Shown here: positions 17,251 to 26,187 of the stretch, in pieces
Layout of the letters: the number at the start of each line of letters is the position of its first letter
Position numbering within the stretch: the stretch's first letter is position 1
NCBI RefSeq assembly: GCF_947497005.1
Contig: NZ_CANMFF010000003.1
Coordinates: forward strand, 329,804 to 393,803
Direction: 5' to 3'
DNA from: an uncultured Ruegeria sp.
GTDB lineage: Bacteria > Pseudomonadota > Alphaproteobacteria > Rhodobacterales > Rhodobacteraceae
DNA: 64,000 nucleotides
Translations under genes and position numbers: made by a program
The notes under the pieces: model-generated
Database searches by the model: none
What the model was told of the DNA's origin: nothing
Seen by the model: the letters and a program-made list of their open reading frames with translations, nothing else

Positions 17251-17313
17251 CTTCATATCTCCTAGTTGCTTATGGTTGCCCCGTTTTCGAGGTCTGTTGA
17301 GTTATTCATTTTC

Positions 17314-18159
17314 TTATCCGCGTTGTGACGGATGCCAAAACGTCACGACCTTCTCGATACCTGCGACAAGGCCATAAAACGCGGTACCTGCAAGCGCAGC
17401 CACCACGATCTCGGCCCAGACCATATCAAGCGACAGCTGACCGACGCTGGTCGAAATCCGAAAGCCCATCCCAACGATTGGCGAGCCAAAGAACTCTGCC
17501 ACAATGGCTCCAATCAAAGCCAATGTCGTCGAAATCTTCAACCCGTTGAAAATGAAAGGCATCGCTGCGGGTAAACGCAGTTTCAGAAAACTCTGCCAAT
17601 AGGTTGCACCATACGTTTCCATCAAGTCGCGTTGCATCGCAGTGGCTTCACGCAACCCGGCAACGGTGTTGACCAGCATTGGGAAGAACACCATCACGAC
17701 GACCACCGCCGCTTTGGAATGCCAGTCAAACCCGAACCACATGACTAGAATAGGTGCCGTTCCAACAATGGGCAGAGCCGCCACGAAATTGCCTACAGGC
17801 AAAAGCCCGAGGCGCAGAAAGTCCCACCGATCCACAGCTATTGCTATCAGGAATGCTGCTCCGCATCCGATGACATAACCGCTAAGCGCACCTTTCAGGA
17901 TTGTCTGAACAAAATCTGCCCAAAGAATGCCCAAACTATCCGCAAAGCGCAGCGCGATGGCAGAGGGCGCAGGCAGGATAACCAACGGCACCTCAAGACC
18001 GCGTACAATCAACTCCCAGGCGCCCACGATGGTCAGCCCAAAAATCACCGGAGCGAGGAAACGAACGATCTGGCTATCGGCTTGTGGACCACTGGCCAGT
18101 CGGCTGTTCAGCCACCAGCCAAAAATCCACAAAAGCAATGCAAAGATAACCAACATCAT
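17314..18159 (-). CDS. ABC transporter permease (SsuC/ThiX type)
   Basis: 281 residues, integral membrane protein with a BPD_transp_1 domain. N-terminal helix ILFALLLWIFGWW-like, then about five further helices; the EAA loop is ETYGATYWQSFLKLRLPAAMP. The start overlaps the stop of the next permease gene by 4 bp. It forms the channel with the second permease; a pair of different permeases is usual for this importer group. Confidence 0.88.
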   Translation of the reverse strand: MMLVIFALLLWIFGWWLNSRLASGPQADSQIVRFLAPVIFGLTIVGAWELIVRGLEVPLVILPAPSAIALRFADSLGILWADFVQTILKGALSGYVIGCGAAFLIAIAVDRWDFLRLGLLPVGNFVAALPIVGTAPILVMWFGFDWHSKAAVVVVMVFFPMLVNTVAGLREATAMQRDLMETYGATYWQSFLKLRLPAAMPFIFNGLKISTTLALIGAIVAEFFGSPIVGMGFRISTSVGQLSLDMVWAEIVVAALAGTAFYGLVAGIEKVVTFWHPSQRG

Positions 18160-19073
18160 TGCGCCATCCCCATCCTTTTAAGGACTGTCCGTTCAATCAC
18201 TCCCAGCAACCCAACCAGACAGGCCGCCAAAATGGCCGCTGCAAACAAAGCCGACCAGATCTGAACCGTCTGGCCATAGTAACTGCCTGCCAGCAAGCGC
18301 GCCCCCAGACCAGCAACAGCCCCTGTCGGCAGCTCACCAACAATGGCACCGACCAGAGACGCTGCGATGCCGATTTTCAATGACGTGAACAGGTAAGGCA
18401 TCGACGCAGGCAGCCGCAGTTTCCAAAAACCCTGCGACCGGCTGGCACTATAGGTCCGCAGTAAATCCAGCTGCATCGCATCGGGGCTGCGCAATCCTTT
18501 GACCATACCAACGACAACCGGGAAGAAGCTCAGATAAGCCGAGATGATCGCTTTGGGAATGATCCCCTGTACGCCAACCGAATACAGGACGACAATGATC
18601 ATCGGGGCCAATGCGATAATGGGGATTGTCTGGCTTACAATGGCCCATGGCATGACCGATAAATCCATAACCCGGCTATGCACAATCCCAACAGCCAACA
18701 AGACGCCCAGCCCGGTACCGATCACAAAACCCAGCATTGTCGCGCTAAGTGTGACCCAACCATGATAGATCAGCGATCGTTTTGATGTGATTTTCTTCTC
18801 GACGGTCGTTTCCCACAGTTCAATCACGACCTGATGAGGCGATGGAAGACGGGGTTTCTTCTGTTCCCACGCGGCGGGGATCGCAAACGTGTTGTTCACA
18901 ACCAAGCCGAATTCTCCCATGCCCCTGCGTGCGCTCGTTGTAGGCGGCTCAACCTCGGCGCCGCCGCGTTCAAGTTCACTCAGAACACCTTTGATATTCA
19001 TCGGAACGCAAGCCGCATACCAGATCAGGGCAATCACGGCGACAACAGTAAGTATGGCAATGACCTGTTTCAT
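18156..19073 (-). CDS. ABC transporter permease (SsuC/ThiX type)
   Basis: 305 residues from the ATG at 19073, which overlaps the GNAT stop (ATGA); a GTG at 19082 would add three residues. It has an N-terminal helix (VIAILTVVAVIALIWYAAC), then a periplasmic segment of roughly 80 residues before the permease core, and the EAA loop RTYSASRSQGFWKLRLPASMP. The core is about 40% alike in pattern to the downstream permease, so the two probably form a heterodimer. Confidence 0.87.
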   Translation of the reverse strand: MKQVIAILTVVAVIALIWYAACVPMNIKGVLSELERGGAEVEPPTTSARRGMGEFGLVVNNTFAIPAAWEQKKPRLPSPHQVVIELWETTVEKKITSKRSLIYHGWVTLSATMLGFVIGTGLGVLLAVGIVHSRVMDLSVMPWAIVSQTIPIIALAPMIIVVLYSVGVQGIIPKAIISAYLSFFPVVVGMVKGLRSPDAMQLDLLRTYSASRSQGFWKLRLPASMPYLFTSLKIGIAASLVGAIVGELPTGAVAGLGARLLAGSYYGQTVQIWSALFAAAILAACLVGLLGVIERTVLKRMGMAQ

Positions 19074-19513
19074 ACGTGCCACCCCATTCGATAGACGGGC
19101 ACAGTGTCAGGGGGTACGGGCGGCTCTTCGGCGGTCACTTCAAACCCTTCCCGGCGATAAAACCGCTGCGCCGCCACGTTGGGTCTGTGTGTTGTCAGCC
19201 AAAGGAACGCCCTGCCTTCTTTAGCTTTGTCAACAAAGCACTTGCCGATGCCTTGCCCTGTCCGGCGACAAAACAAAGCGCCGATTTTCTGCTGCACGGG
19301 ATCAACCGACATATAGCAATCGACCGGATCACCAGCGACCCAGATTTCACGGCTGTCGAATGCGTCGCGGATCAAGACCGACAGTTCTTCCACCTGCAGT
19401 TCATCGGGCATCCATTTTGTTTGCGTAGCCCAGCCATGAATAACTTCAGCACAGGCCGTCACGTCATCTGGCACGGCCCGCCTGATCACAGTGGCGTTCA
19501 GCTCAGTCGTCAT
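19070..19513 (-). CDS. GNAT-family N-acetyltransferase in the pyrimidine transporter operon
   Basis: 147 residues from the ATG at 19513, overlapping the end of the ATPase gene by 11 bp and the following permease start by 4 bp. It carries the acetyl-CoA-binding motif RRTGQGIGKCFVDKAK and the C-terminal NVAAQRFYRREGFEV typical of GNAT enzymes. The substrate is unknown. Tight overlaps on both sides show it is expressed with the transporter. Confidence 0.85.
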   Translation of the reverse strand: MTTELNATVIRRAVPDDVTACAEVIHGWATQTKWMPDELQVEELSVLIRDAFDSREIWVAGDPVDCYMSVDPVQQKIGALFCRRTGQGIGKCFVDKAKEGRAFLWLTTHRPNVAAQRFYRREGFEVTAEEPPVPPDTVPVYRMGWHV

Positions 19514-20300
19514 AGGAATGCCCCGCGCGCAGCCCATCGCGTACACGATGAGCCACTTCGATGAACTCTGGCGTGTCACGGATATCCAATGGCCGTTCTT
19601 TCGGCAAAGGGCTGTCGATTACATCGGCGATTCGACCCGGCCGAGGGCTCATCACCACAATCTTGGTGCTGAGATACACCGCTTCGGGGATCGAGTGCGT
19701 CACAAAGCCTATCGTCTTCTCTGTCCGTGCCCAAAGCTCCAAAAGCTGCTCGTTCAGGTGGTCGCGCACAATCTCGTCCAACGCGCCAAACGGTTCGTCC
19801 ATCAGCAGGATGTCGGCATCGAAGGCCAGCGCCCGTGCGATACTGGCCCGCTGCTGCATCCCGCCCGACAGCTGCCACGGAAACTTCCCGCCAAATCCTG
19901 CAAGATCAACTAGTTCAAGGACGTTCTTTACACGCTCATCCTGCTCGGCAGCCGAGTAGCCCATGATCTCAAGCGGTAGCTTTATGTTTTTGGCAATTGT
20001 GCGCCAGGGATAAAGTCCTGCCGCCTGAAACACATACCCGTATGCCCGATTTCGCCGCGCTTCATCGGCGGTCATACCATTGACGGTGAGCGACCCGCCC
20101 GTTGGCGTTTCCAGCGCTGCGATACACCGCAGAAAGGTGGTTTTACCGCAGCCCGAGGGGCCGATAAAACTGACGAAATCGCCCTTGTCAATTGTCAGGT
20201 TCACGTCTTTCAGCGCGTGAACTGGCCCATCATTAGTCTGGAATGTCAGGTCCAGATGCCTTGCCTCGATGACGGGCTGGGTCGTGCTTTCAGTGTTCAT
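19503..20300 (-). CDS. ABC transporter ATP-binding protein (SsuB/TauB/ThiZ type)
   Basis: 265 residues. Walker A GPSGCGKTT, Q-loop region, signature LSGGMQQRASIARAL, Walker B ILLMDEPFGALDE and switch VTHSIPEAVYLS. This subfamily works with NMT1/THI5, sulfonate and nitrate binding proteins. First gene of the transporter set, 55 bp after dihydropyrimidinase, and probably in one long operon with it. Confidence 0.92.
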   Translation of the reverse strand: MNTESTTQPVIEARHLDLTFQTNDGPVHALKDVNLTIDKGDFVSFIGPSGCGKTTFLRCIAALETPTGGSLTVNGMTADEARRNRAYGYVFQAAGLYPWRTIAKNIKLPLEIMGYSAAEQDERVKNVLELVDLAGFGGKFPWQLSGGMQQRASIARALAFDADILLMDEPFGALDEIVRDHLNEQLLELWARTEKTIGFVTHSIPEAVYLSTKIVVMSPRPGRIADVIDSPLPKERPLDIRDTPEFIEVAHRVRDGLRAGHSYDD

Positions 20301-20355
20301 TCTATTGCCTTGAAAAGAGTGGTGTCAGGGCCGCCGCGAAAGCAGCCCAAACTGG

Positions 20356-21810
20356 TCAAACACCGGTCACCGGAATACCCGTCCGCTCAACAGGCCTTGG
20401 TGCTGTCAGCTCTTTCCAGGTGCTCAAGGCCTTGTTGACGGTCGTGTTCGCCTCACGCGCCACAAAGTCCCCATGACCTTCCTGCGTGCGGATCTCACCA
20501 TCATGTACCGCAACCTGTCCACGGGTCAGAGTAAAGCGCGGCAGACCTTTAACTTGTTTGCCCTCAAACACGTTATAGTCGATAGAGGATTGCTGGGACC
20601 CGGCGCTGATCGTTTTGCTTTTCTCAGGGTCCCAAACCACCAGATCAGCATCTGCGCCGATCAAGATTGCGCCCTTTTTCGGATAGCAATTCAATATCTT
20701 GGCGATGTTTGTTGAAGTGACCGCCACGAATTCATTCGGTGTCAGGCGCCCGGTGCTCACCCCATGTGTCCACAGCATCGGCATCCGGTCTTCCAGTCCT
20801 CCAGTGCCGTTGGGGATCTTTGTAAAATCGCCAACACCATATCGCTTCTGCTCAGTGGTAAAGGCGCAATGATCAGTGGCCACAACGCTCAGAGACCCCG
20901 ACTGCAATCCGTTCCAAAGGCTATCCTGATGCTGTTTGTTCCGGAACGGAGGGCTCATGACCCGTCGCGCCGCGTGGTCCCAATCCTGATTTAAGTATTC
21001 ACTTTCATCCAGCGTCAGGTGCTGGATCAGGGGTTCTCCCCACACCCGTTTGCCCTGCATTTTTGCCCGCCGGATGGCTTCATGTGCCTCTTCACACGAG
21101 GTGTGCACGACGTATAACGGCACGCCAGCCATGTCCGCGATCATGATTGCCCGATTGGTGGCCTCACCTTCAACCTGCGGCGGGCGGGAATAGGCATGCG
21201 CTTCGGGTCCGGTATTGCCTTCCGCAAGCAACTTAGCGCTCAGCTCTGCCACTACGTCCCCGTTCTCGGCATGCACCATGGCGGTTCCGCCCAGTTCGGC
21301 AAGACGCTTGAACGAGGCGAACAGTTCATCATCATTCACCATCAGCGCGCCTTTATACGCCATGAAATGCTTGAAGGTGTTGATGCCCCGGGTTTCAATC
21401 ACGGTTTTGATGTCGTCGAACACCTGTTCGCCCCACCACGTGACCGCCATATGAAACGAATAGTCACAATTCGCGCGGGTCGATTTGTTGTCCCATCGCT
21501 TCAATGCATCCAGCAGGCTTTCACCGGGGTTGGGAAGCGCAAAATCGACGACCATCGTCGTGCCACCTGCAAGCGCCGCGCGCGTGCCGCTTTCGAAATC
21601 GTCACTGGAATAAGTGCCCATGAAAGGCATCTCCAGATGGGTGTGCGGATCTATCCCGCCCGGCATCACATAACAGCCGGTCGCGTCCAACTCCTTGTCA
21701 CCCCTTAGATCCATCCCGATCTCGGTGATCACGCCACCTTCGACCAATACGTCCGCCTTGTAAGACAAATCCGCGGTGACGACGGTTCCGTTTTTGATAA
21801 CAGTACTCAT
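20356..21810 (-). CDS. hydA: Dihydropyrimidinase
   Basis: 484 residues from the ATG at 21810 (GGGAG upstream; the longer frame to 21969 runs into a hairpin repeat). It hydrolyses 5,6-dihydrouracil or dihydrothymine to the N-carbamoyl-beta-amino acid. The metal-binding DPHTH is at residues 54-58, the carboxylated lysine is K153 (HFMAYKGALM), and further ligands appear in VVHTSCEEAHEA and VATDHCAF. Length matches the family. It acts second in reductive pyrimidine breakdown, between the dehydrogenase and beta-ureidopropionase encoded nearby. Confidence 0.94.
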   Translation of the reverse strand: MSTVIKNGTVVTADLSYKADVLVEGGVITEIGMDLRGDKELDATGCYVMPGGIDPHTHLEMPFMGTYSSDDFESGTRAALAGGTTMVVDFALPNPGESLLDALKRWDNKSTRANCDYSFHMAVTWWGEQVFDDIKTVIETRGINTFKHFMAYKGALMVNDDELFASFKRLAELGGTAMVHAENGDVVAELSAKLLAEGNTGPEAHAYSRPPQVEGEATNRAIMIADMAGVPLYVVHTSCEEAHEAIRRAKMQGKRVWGEPLIQHLTLDESEYLNQDWDHAARRVMSPPFRNKQHQDSLWNGLQSGSLSVVATDHCAFTTEQKRYGVGDFTKIPNGTGGLEDRMPMLWTHGVSTGRLTPNEFVAVTSTNIAKILNCYPKKGAILIGADADLVVWDPEKSKTISAGSQQSSIDYNVFEGKQVKGLPRFTLTRGQVAVHDGEIRTQEGHGDFVAREANTTVNKALSTWKELTAPRPVERTGIPVTGV

Positions 21811-21871
21811 TTTAAACTCCCTCATGCGGTCTGCGCCGCTTGCTTCATCTGGCCAAAAATACCTCGGGGGA

Positions 21872-21888
21872 GTCGCCCTCTGGGCGAC
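21872..21888. repeat. Intergenic hairpin element between the two hydrolase genes
   Basis: GTCGCCC-TCT-GGGCGAC forms a 7-bp stem and is embedded in a GC-rich stretch (about 21850-21900) containing CTGGCCAAAAATACC and CGGGGG. From memory, closely similar intergenic elements are dispersed through roseobacter genomes near gene ends. Only one copy was seen in this window. Confidence 0.4.
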
Positions 21889-21902
21889 GGGGGTAGCGCC
21901 CC

Positions 21903-23153
21903 CTATTCCACGATTTCGGCAGTCTCGACCACGGCATGCAGCAGAACATCCGCCCCGGCTGCCGCCCATTCCTTGCTGATATCTTCAGCCTCGTTATGGC
22001 TCAGCCCATCGACACAAGGGCACATGACCATCGCGGTCGGTGCCACCCGGTTGATCCAGCAGGCGTCATGCCCTGCGCCCGAGATGATATCGGTGTGTGA
22101 ATAGCCCAGCCGCTCGGCCGCGTTGCGCACCGCAGATACACAGCGATCATCGAATTCCACCGGGTCGAACCCACCGACTTTCTCGAATTCGATTTGCAGG
22201 CCCATCTCGTCAACGATATCCTCAGCGGCCACGCGAAGTCGGTTTTCCATGTCGGTGATCACATCCAGATCGGGCGAGCGAAGATCAACCGTAAACACCA
22301 CCTTGCCTGGGATCACATTGCGCGAGTTCGGGAACACATCAATATGGCCTGCCGCCCCAACTGCATGCGGTGCATGGGACCAGGCAATCTCGTCCACTTT
22401 TTCAAGAATACGTGCCATCGCCAGCCCGGCATTTTTGCGCATTGGCATCGGGGTCGAGCCGGTATGGGCATCCTTGCCCGTTACAGTGATCTGGGTCCAG
22501 CTCAGCCCCTGACCGTGGGTGACGACGCCGATGTCCTTACCCTCAGCCTCCAAAATCGGCCCCTGTTCGATATGCAATTCGAAGAACGCATGCATCTTGC
22601 GCGCACCAACGTCTTCGTCGCCGCGCCAACCGATCCTGTTCAACTCATCCCCGAACTTCTTGCCCTCGGCATCTTCGCGGTTATAGGCCCAGTCCTGTGC
22701 GTGCATCCCTGCAAATACACCCGATGACAGCATTGCCGGTGCGTAACGGGTCCCTTCTTCGTTTGTCCAGTTGGTGGCCACGATGGGATGTTTCGTCCTG
22801 ATGCCCAAATCGTTCAGCGTCCGGATCAGCTCCAACCCACCTAATACTCCCAGAACACCGTCATATTTGCCGCCTGTCGGCTGCGTATCCAGATGGGACC
22901 CTACATAAACAGGCAAGGCGTCTGGGTCGGCGCCTTCACGGCGGGCAAACATGTTGCCCATCTGGTCAAGCCCCATGGTGCACCCCGCTTCCTCGCACCA
23001 TTTCTGGAACAAGGCGCGGCCTTCCCCGTCCTCGTCCGTCAAGGTTTGACGGTTATTTCCGCCTGCAATTCCAGGGCCGATCTTGGCCATCTCCATCAGG
23101 CTGTCCCATAGCCTGTCGCCATTGATCCTGAGATTCTGCGCCGGAGCTGCCAT
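21903..23153 (-). CDS. Beta-ureidopropionase / N-carbamoyl amino acid hydrolase (M20 family, Zn-dependent)
   Basis: 416 residues from the ATG at 23153 (8 bp after AGGGA; ATG 23159 lies too close). M20-type amidohydrolase of the allantoate amidohydrolase/carbamoylase group. Metal ligands are in VGSHLDTQPTGGKYDG, NEEGTRY, FFELHIEQGP and the C-terminal MVMCPCVDGLSHNEAE; the dimerisation domain holds GAAGHIDVFPNSRNVIPG. In this context it converts N-carbamoyl-beta-alanine to beta-alanine, CO2 and ammonia, the third step of the pathway. Confidence 0.9.
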   Translation of the reverse strand: MAAPAQNLRINGDRLWDSLMEMAKIGPGIAGGNNRQTLTDEDGEGRALFQKWCEEAGCTMGLDQMGNMFARREGADPDALPVYVGSHLDTQPTGGKYDGVLGVLGGLELIRTLNDLGIRTKHPIVATNWTNEEGTRYAPAMLSSGVFAGMHAQDWAYNREDAEGKKFGDELNRIGWRGDEDVGARKMHAFFELHIEQGPILEAEGKDIGVVTHGQGLSWTQITVTGKDAHTGSTPMPMRKNAGLAMARILEKVDEIAWSHAPHAVGAAGHIDVFPNSRNVIPGKVVFTVDLRSPDLDVITDMENRLRVAAEDIVDEMGLQIEFEKVGGFDPVEFDDRCVSAVRNAAERLGYSHTDIISGAGHDACWINRVAPTAMVMCPCVDGLSHNEAEDISKEWAAAGADVLLHAVVETAEIVE

Positions 23154-23202
23154 GTTCATCTTCCCTGTCTATTTGCGATTTAGCTCGCTTTTGGTGTCTT
23201 GA

Positions 23203-23220
23203 TTTGACCATCTGGTCAAA
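23203..23220. promoter_or_regulatory. RutR-type operator
   Basis: TTTGACCATCTGGTCAAA is a perfect palindrome that matches the TTGACCAnnTGGTCAA site of E. coli RutR. It lies in the divergent gap between the hydrolase/transporter operon (start 23153) and the TetR-family regulator gene (start 23326), so one bound dimer could control both. Confidence 0.88.
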
Positions 23221-23325
23221 CTCACGCTATCACGGGTTCGGTATCAGTCAAGAAATTGCGCGGTACAGCTGAAGTTTTCAGTGTATCCCGCGCCTATTCG
23301 ACGAAAAAAGAGACACGCTGAAAAC

Positions 23326-23934
23326 ATGCCAAAAGACCGCGCCCCGACTCGCATTCAGAAAAAGAATCGCGCAGCGATTCTCGAGGCCGCCCTGAACGTG
23401 TTTTCAGCCCACGGGTTTCGCGGGGCAACCGTGGATCAGATTGCCGCTGAGGCCGGGCTAAGCAAACCGAATCTGCTGTATTATTTCCCATCGAAAGAGG
23501 CGATCCATACGGAACTTCTGTCGGGTTTGTTGGACACTTGGCTGGCCCCGTTGCACGATCTGGATGAAGATGGCGATCCGATGGAGGAAATCCTGGCCTA
23601 CATTCAGCGGAAACTGCAGATGAGTCAGGAGTTACCACGCGAAAGCCGCCTTTTTGCCAATGAACTGGTGCAGGGGGCGCCGCGTATCCACGAGGCTTTG
23701 TCCAATGACCTCAAGGAACTGGTCGATGACAAGGTCACGACCCTTACCCGCTGGATGGATCAGGGCAAAATCGCGCGTGTGCACCCCTATCACCTGATGT
23801 TTTCGATCTGGGCTTTGACGCAGCATTACGCCGATTTCGAAGTTCAAGTGCGCGCAATTTTGGGCGAAGAGGATCCGTTTGAAGGCGCCGATCCCTTTGT
23901 CGATACGTTGTATCGAAAGCTTCTGACCCCTTAA
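23326..23934 (+). CDS. rutR: TetR-family pyrimidine-catabolism regulator, RutR-like
   Basis: 202 residues from the ATG at 23326 (MPKDRAPTRIQKK); an upstream in-frame start at 23281 lacks a good site. N-terminal TetR helix-turn-helix: AALNVFSAHGFRGATVDQIA in outline, then GLSKPNLLYYFPSKEAIH. The C-terminal domain with FANELVQGAPRI and WALTQHYADFEVQV matches RutR, which binds uracil or thymine. The RutR-type palindrome beside it and the catabolic genes around it support autoregulation and control of the pyd genes. Confidence 0.9.
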   Translation: MPKDRAPTRIQKKNRAAILEAALNVFSAHGFRGATVDQIAAEAGLSKPNLLYYFPSKEAIHTELLSGLLDTWLAPLHDLDEDGDPMEEILAYIQRKLQMSQELPRESRLFANELVQGAPRIHEALSNDLKELVDDKVTTLTRWMDQGKIARVHPYHLMFSIWALTQHYADFEVQVRAILGEEDPFEGADPFVDTLYRKLLTP

Positions 23935-23938
23935 TAAA

Positions 23939-23962
23939 AGGGGCCGCAGAACCGGCCCCTTG
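23939..23962. terminator. Bidirectional terminator between rutR and the dehydrogenase gene
   Basis: GGGGCCG and CGGCCCC pair around a 6-nt loop just after the rutR stop and before the end of the convergent pydA gene. AATAAAAG on one side and the TTGGTGATTT on the other allow use in both directions. Confidence 0.65.
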
Positions 23963-23981
23963 GTGATTTGTTGCATTCCCC

Positions 23982-25286
23982 TCATTCGGCCGCCTTGGCC
24001 ATCGGGTTGTTCGGGTGCGTCGTCCAGTTCGCATAGGTTGGCTGAACTTCTTTCCCCGTACGTGGATCAACCTCGCCCGCGGCCATCGGCACCATATCGA
24101 TGCAGCCTTCGATCGGACAAACATCAACGCACAGGTTGCAGGCAACGCATTCGTCATCCATCACCTCGAACACTCGTTCATCCGATATCGATATCGCCTG
24201 ATGGCTGGTGTCTTCACAGGCCGCATAGCAGCGACCACATTTAATGCACTGATCCTGATCGATCTTGGCCTTGGCAATGTAGTTCAGGTTCAGATACTTC
24301 CAGTCGGTAACATTGGGCACTGCACGTCCGATCACCTGATCGACGCTGGTATAACCCTTCGCGTCCATCCATTCCGACAGGCCCGCGGTCAATTCGTCGA
24401 TGATCTTGAAGCCATAGGTCATAGCAGCGGTACAGACCTGAACGTTGCCACAACCCAACGAGATGAACTCGGCCGCGTCACGCCAGGTCGTGACGCCGCC
24501 GATCCCTGAAATTGGCAGTCCACGCGTCGCCTCGGCCCGTGCTATCTCGGACACCATCGACAAGGCAATTGGCTTGACTGCCGGGCCGCAATAACCGCCG
24601 TGGCTGCCCTTGCCGTCGATCGAGGGTTCCGGGCTGAACGTGTCCAGATTGACACTGGTGATCGAGTTGATCGTGTTGATCAGCGACACCGCATCCGCGC
24701 CGCCGTTTTTTGCTGCCGCAGCTGGTTTGCGGACATCCGTGATGTTCGGCGTTAGCTTCACGATGACCGGGCGGTCGTAGTATTGCTTGCACCACCGGGT
24801 CACCATCTCGATGTATTCCGGCACTTGCCCAACGGCCGAGCCCATTCCGCGTTCGCTCATCCCGTGCGGACAACCGAAGTTCAGTTCAATCCCGTCAGCG
24901 CCGGTTTCGGCAACACGGGGCAGGATGGCTTTCCATGCCCCTTCCTCGCACGGCACCATGATCGATGCGATTAGCGCGCGATCCGGATAGTCTGATTTGA
25001 CCCGCGCCATTTCCTCAAGGTTCACCTCCAATGGCCGGTCCGTAATCAGTTCGATATTGTTCAGGCCCAGCAAACGGCGGTCAGCCCCATAGATTGCGCC
25101 ATAGCGCGGGCCGTTCACGTTCACAACCGGGGGACCCTCGGCGCCAAGCGTTTTCCACACAACACCGCCCCATCCCGCTTCGAACGCGCGGCGGACGTTG
25201 TATTCCTTGTCCGTAGGCGGAGCAGAGGCCAGCCAGTACGGGTTGGGGCTGGAAATACCCAGAAAGTTTGTCGTCAGATCGGCCAT
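23982..25286 (-). CDS. preA: NAD-dependent dihydropyrimidine dehydrogenase, catalytic subunit (PreA/PydA)
   Basis: 434 residues. FMN TIM-barrel domain of the dihydroorotate dehydrogenase class (residues 1-330): NPYWLASAPPTD, GIELNFGCPHGMSERGMG, VIVKLTPNITD, GIGGVTTWRDA. The C-terminal part carries two 4Fe-4S motifs, CIKCGRCYAACEDT and CVACNLCVDVCPIEGC. It reduces uracil or thymine with electrons delivered by the PreT-type subunit encoded at 26.2-27.5 kb. It is last in the leftward set, separated from its partner by a methyltransferase gene. Confidence 0.95.
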   Translation of the reverse strand: MADLTTNFLGISSPNPYWLASAPPTDKEYNVRRAFEAGWGGVVWKTLGAEGPPVVNVNGPRYGAIYGADRRLLGLNNIELITDRPLEVNLEEMARVKSDYPDRALIASIMVPCEEGAWKAILPRVAETGADGIELNFGCPHGMSERGMGSAVGQVPEYIEMVTRWCKQYYDRPVIVKLTPNITDVRKPAAAAKNGGADAVSLINTINSITSVNLDTFSPEPSIDGKGSHGGYCGPAVKPIALSMVSEIARAEATRGLPISGIGGVTTWRDAAEFISLGCGNVQVCTAAMTYGFKIIDELTAGLSEWMDAKGYTSVDQVIGRAVPNVTDWKYLNLNYIAKAKIDQDQCIKCGRCYAACEDTSHQAISISDERVFEVMDDECVACNLCVDVCPIEGCIDMVPMAAGEVDPRTGKEVQPTYANWTTHPNNPMAKAAE

Positions 25287-25304
25287 GGCTTCTCCCTTCC
25301 CGGC

Positions 25305-26141
25305 TTAGCCGGATTTCTTGAATATCATTTCAGTCGGGCGGATGCGCCCGGCCTTCAGGTTTGTGACGTAGTTTTGGAACTTTTCGGGCGCCGTCTCGCC
25401 CATCATCAGGTGAATTCCCAGCGGCGCAGGGCCGCTTTCGGCAATCTTTGCAAAGACATCCTCGAAGAACTGTATCGCGAAATCGGTGCGGTCCGTTTCG
25501 GTTTCCAACTCAAGACCCGCTGTTTCCGCAGCATTCTTGTACACATCCGGAGTGTGAACGAAGGAAGTCTCTGACAATGTGGACCACGGAAGAGGGAAAG
25601 ACAGCGGCTGATCCACGTCTCCGCCCATGACATCGAACAGGGCAAAGGTTCCGCCCGTGGCGAGCGCGCGGGATACTTCGGCGAACAGCCCCGCCTTGTC
25701 TTCGATGTTCATGCCCACATGCATCATGACGGCAAGATCATACCCTGCGTCCGGGACCGGCATGTCCAGAGCGCTGCCAACGTGAAAACTGGCTTTACCG
25801 GAATGCCCGACCAGATCGCTGAGCGCGGTTGCGGTTTCAACAAACTCAGGTGTCAAATCGACCCCGGTCACCGTTGAATCATAGCGATCCACGATGTAAC
25901 GCGAGGTGCCTCCGATACCGCATCCGACATCCAGAACACGGGTGGCATGGGTCGGCGACAGCTGTGCAAACAGGTTGTCGGTCGCCAGAACGCCGCCTGT
26001 GTGGAACTCATCCCCGGCCTTCAGATCGGCGACCGTGGCCGCATCCGGGTCAATGCCGCTGGCCTCCAGCGCCGCGCGGACGCGTTCGGTCAGGGCACCG
26101 GTGGTATAGTGTTGAGCAACAGCTTGTTCGATCTGGGACAT
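25305..26141 (-). CDS. Class I SAM-dependent methyltransferase inserted in the dihydropyrimidine dehydrogenase operon
   Basis: 278 residues. SAM motif I is VLDVGCGIGGTSRY, followed by VTGVDLTPEFVETA and ALDMPVPDAGYDLAVMMHV. The overall pattern resembles sarcosine/dimethylglycine and UbiE-like small-molecule methyltransferases. It lies 18 bp from preA and 46 bp from preT in the same direction, so co-transcription is likely. The substrate is unknown; a modified pyrimidine or a detoxification role are both open. Confidence 0.85.
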   Translation of the reverse strand: MSQIEQAVAQHYTTGALTERVRAALEASGIDPDAATVADLKAGDEFHTGGVLATDNLFAQLSPTHATRVLDVGCGIGGTSRYIVDRYDSTVTGVDLTPEFVETATALSDLVGHSGKASFHVGSALDMPVPDAGYDLAVMMHVGMNIEDKAGLFAEVSRALATGGTFALFDVMGGDVDQPLSFPLPWSTLSETSFVHTPDVYKNAAETAGLELETETDRTDFAIQFFEDVFAKIAESGPAPLGIHLMMGETAPEKFQNYVTNLKAGRIRPTEMIFKKSG

Positions 26142-26187
26142 GGGAATACCTCAGCAGCGAAAGGAATGGGGTGAATACCCCACCCTA

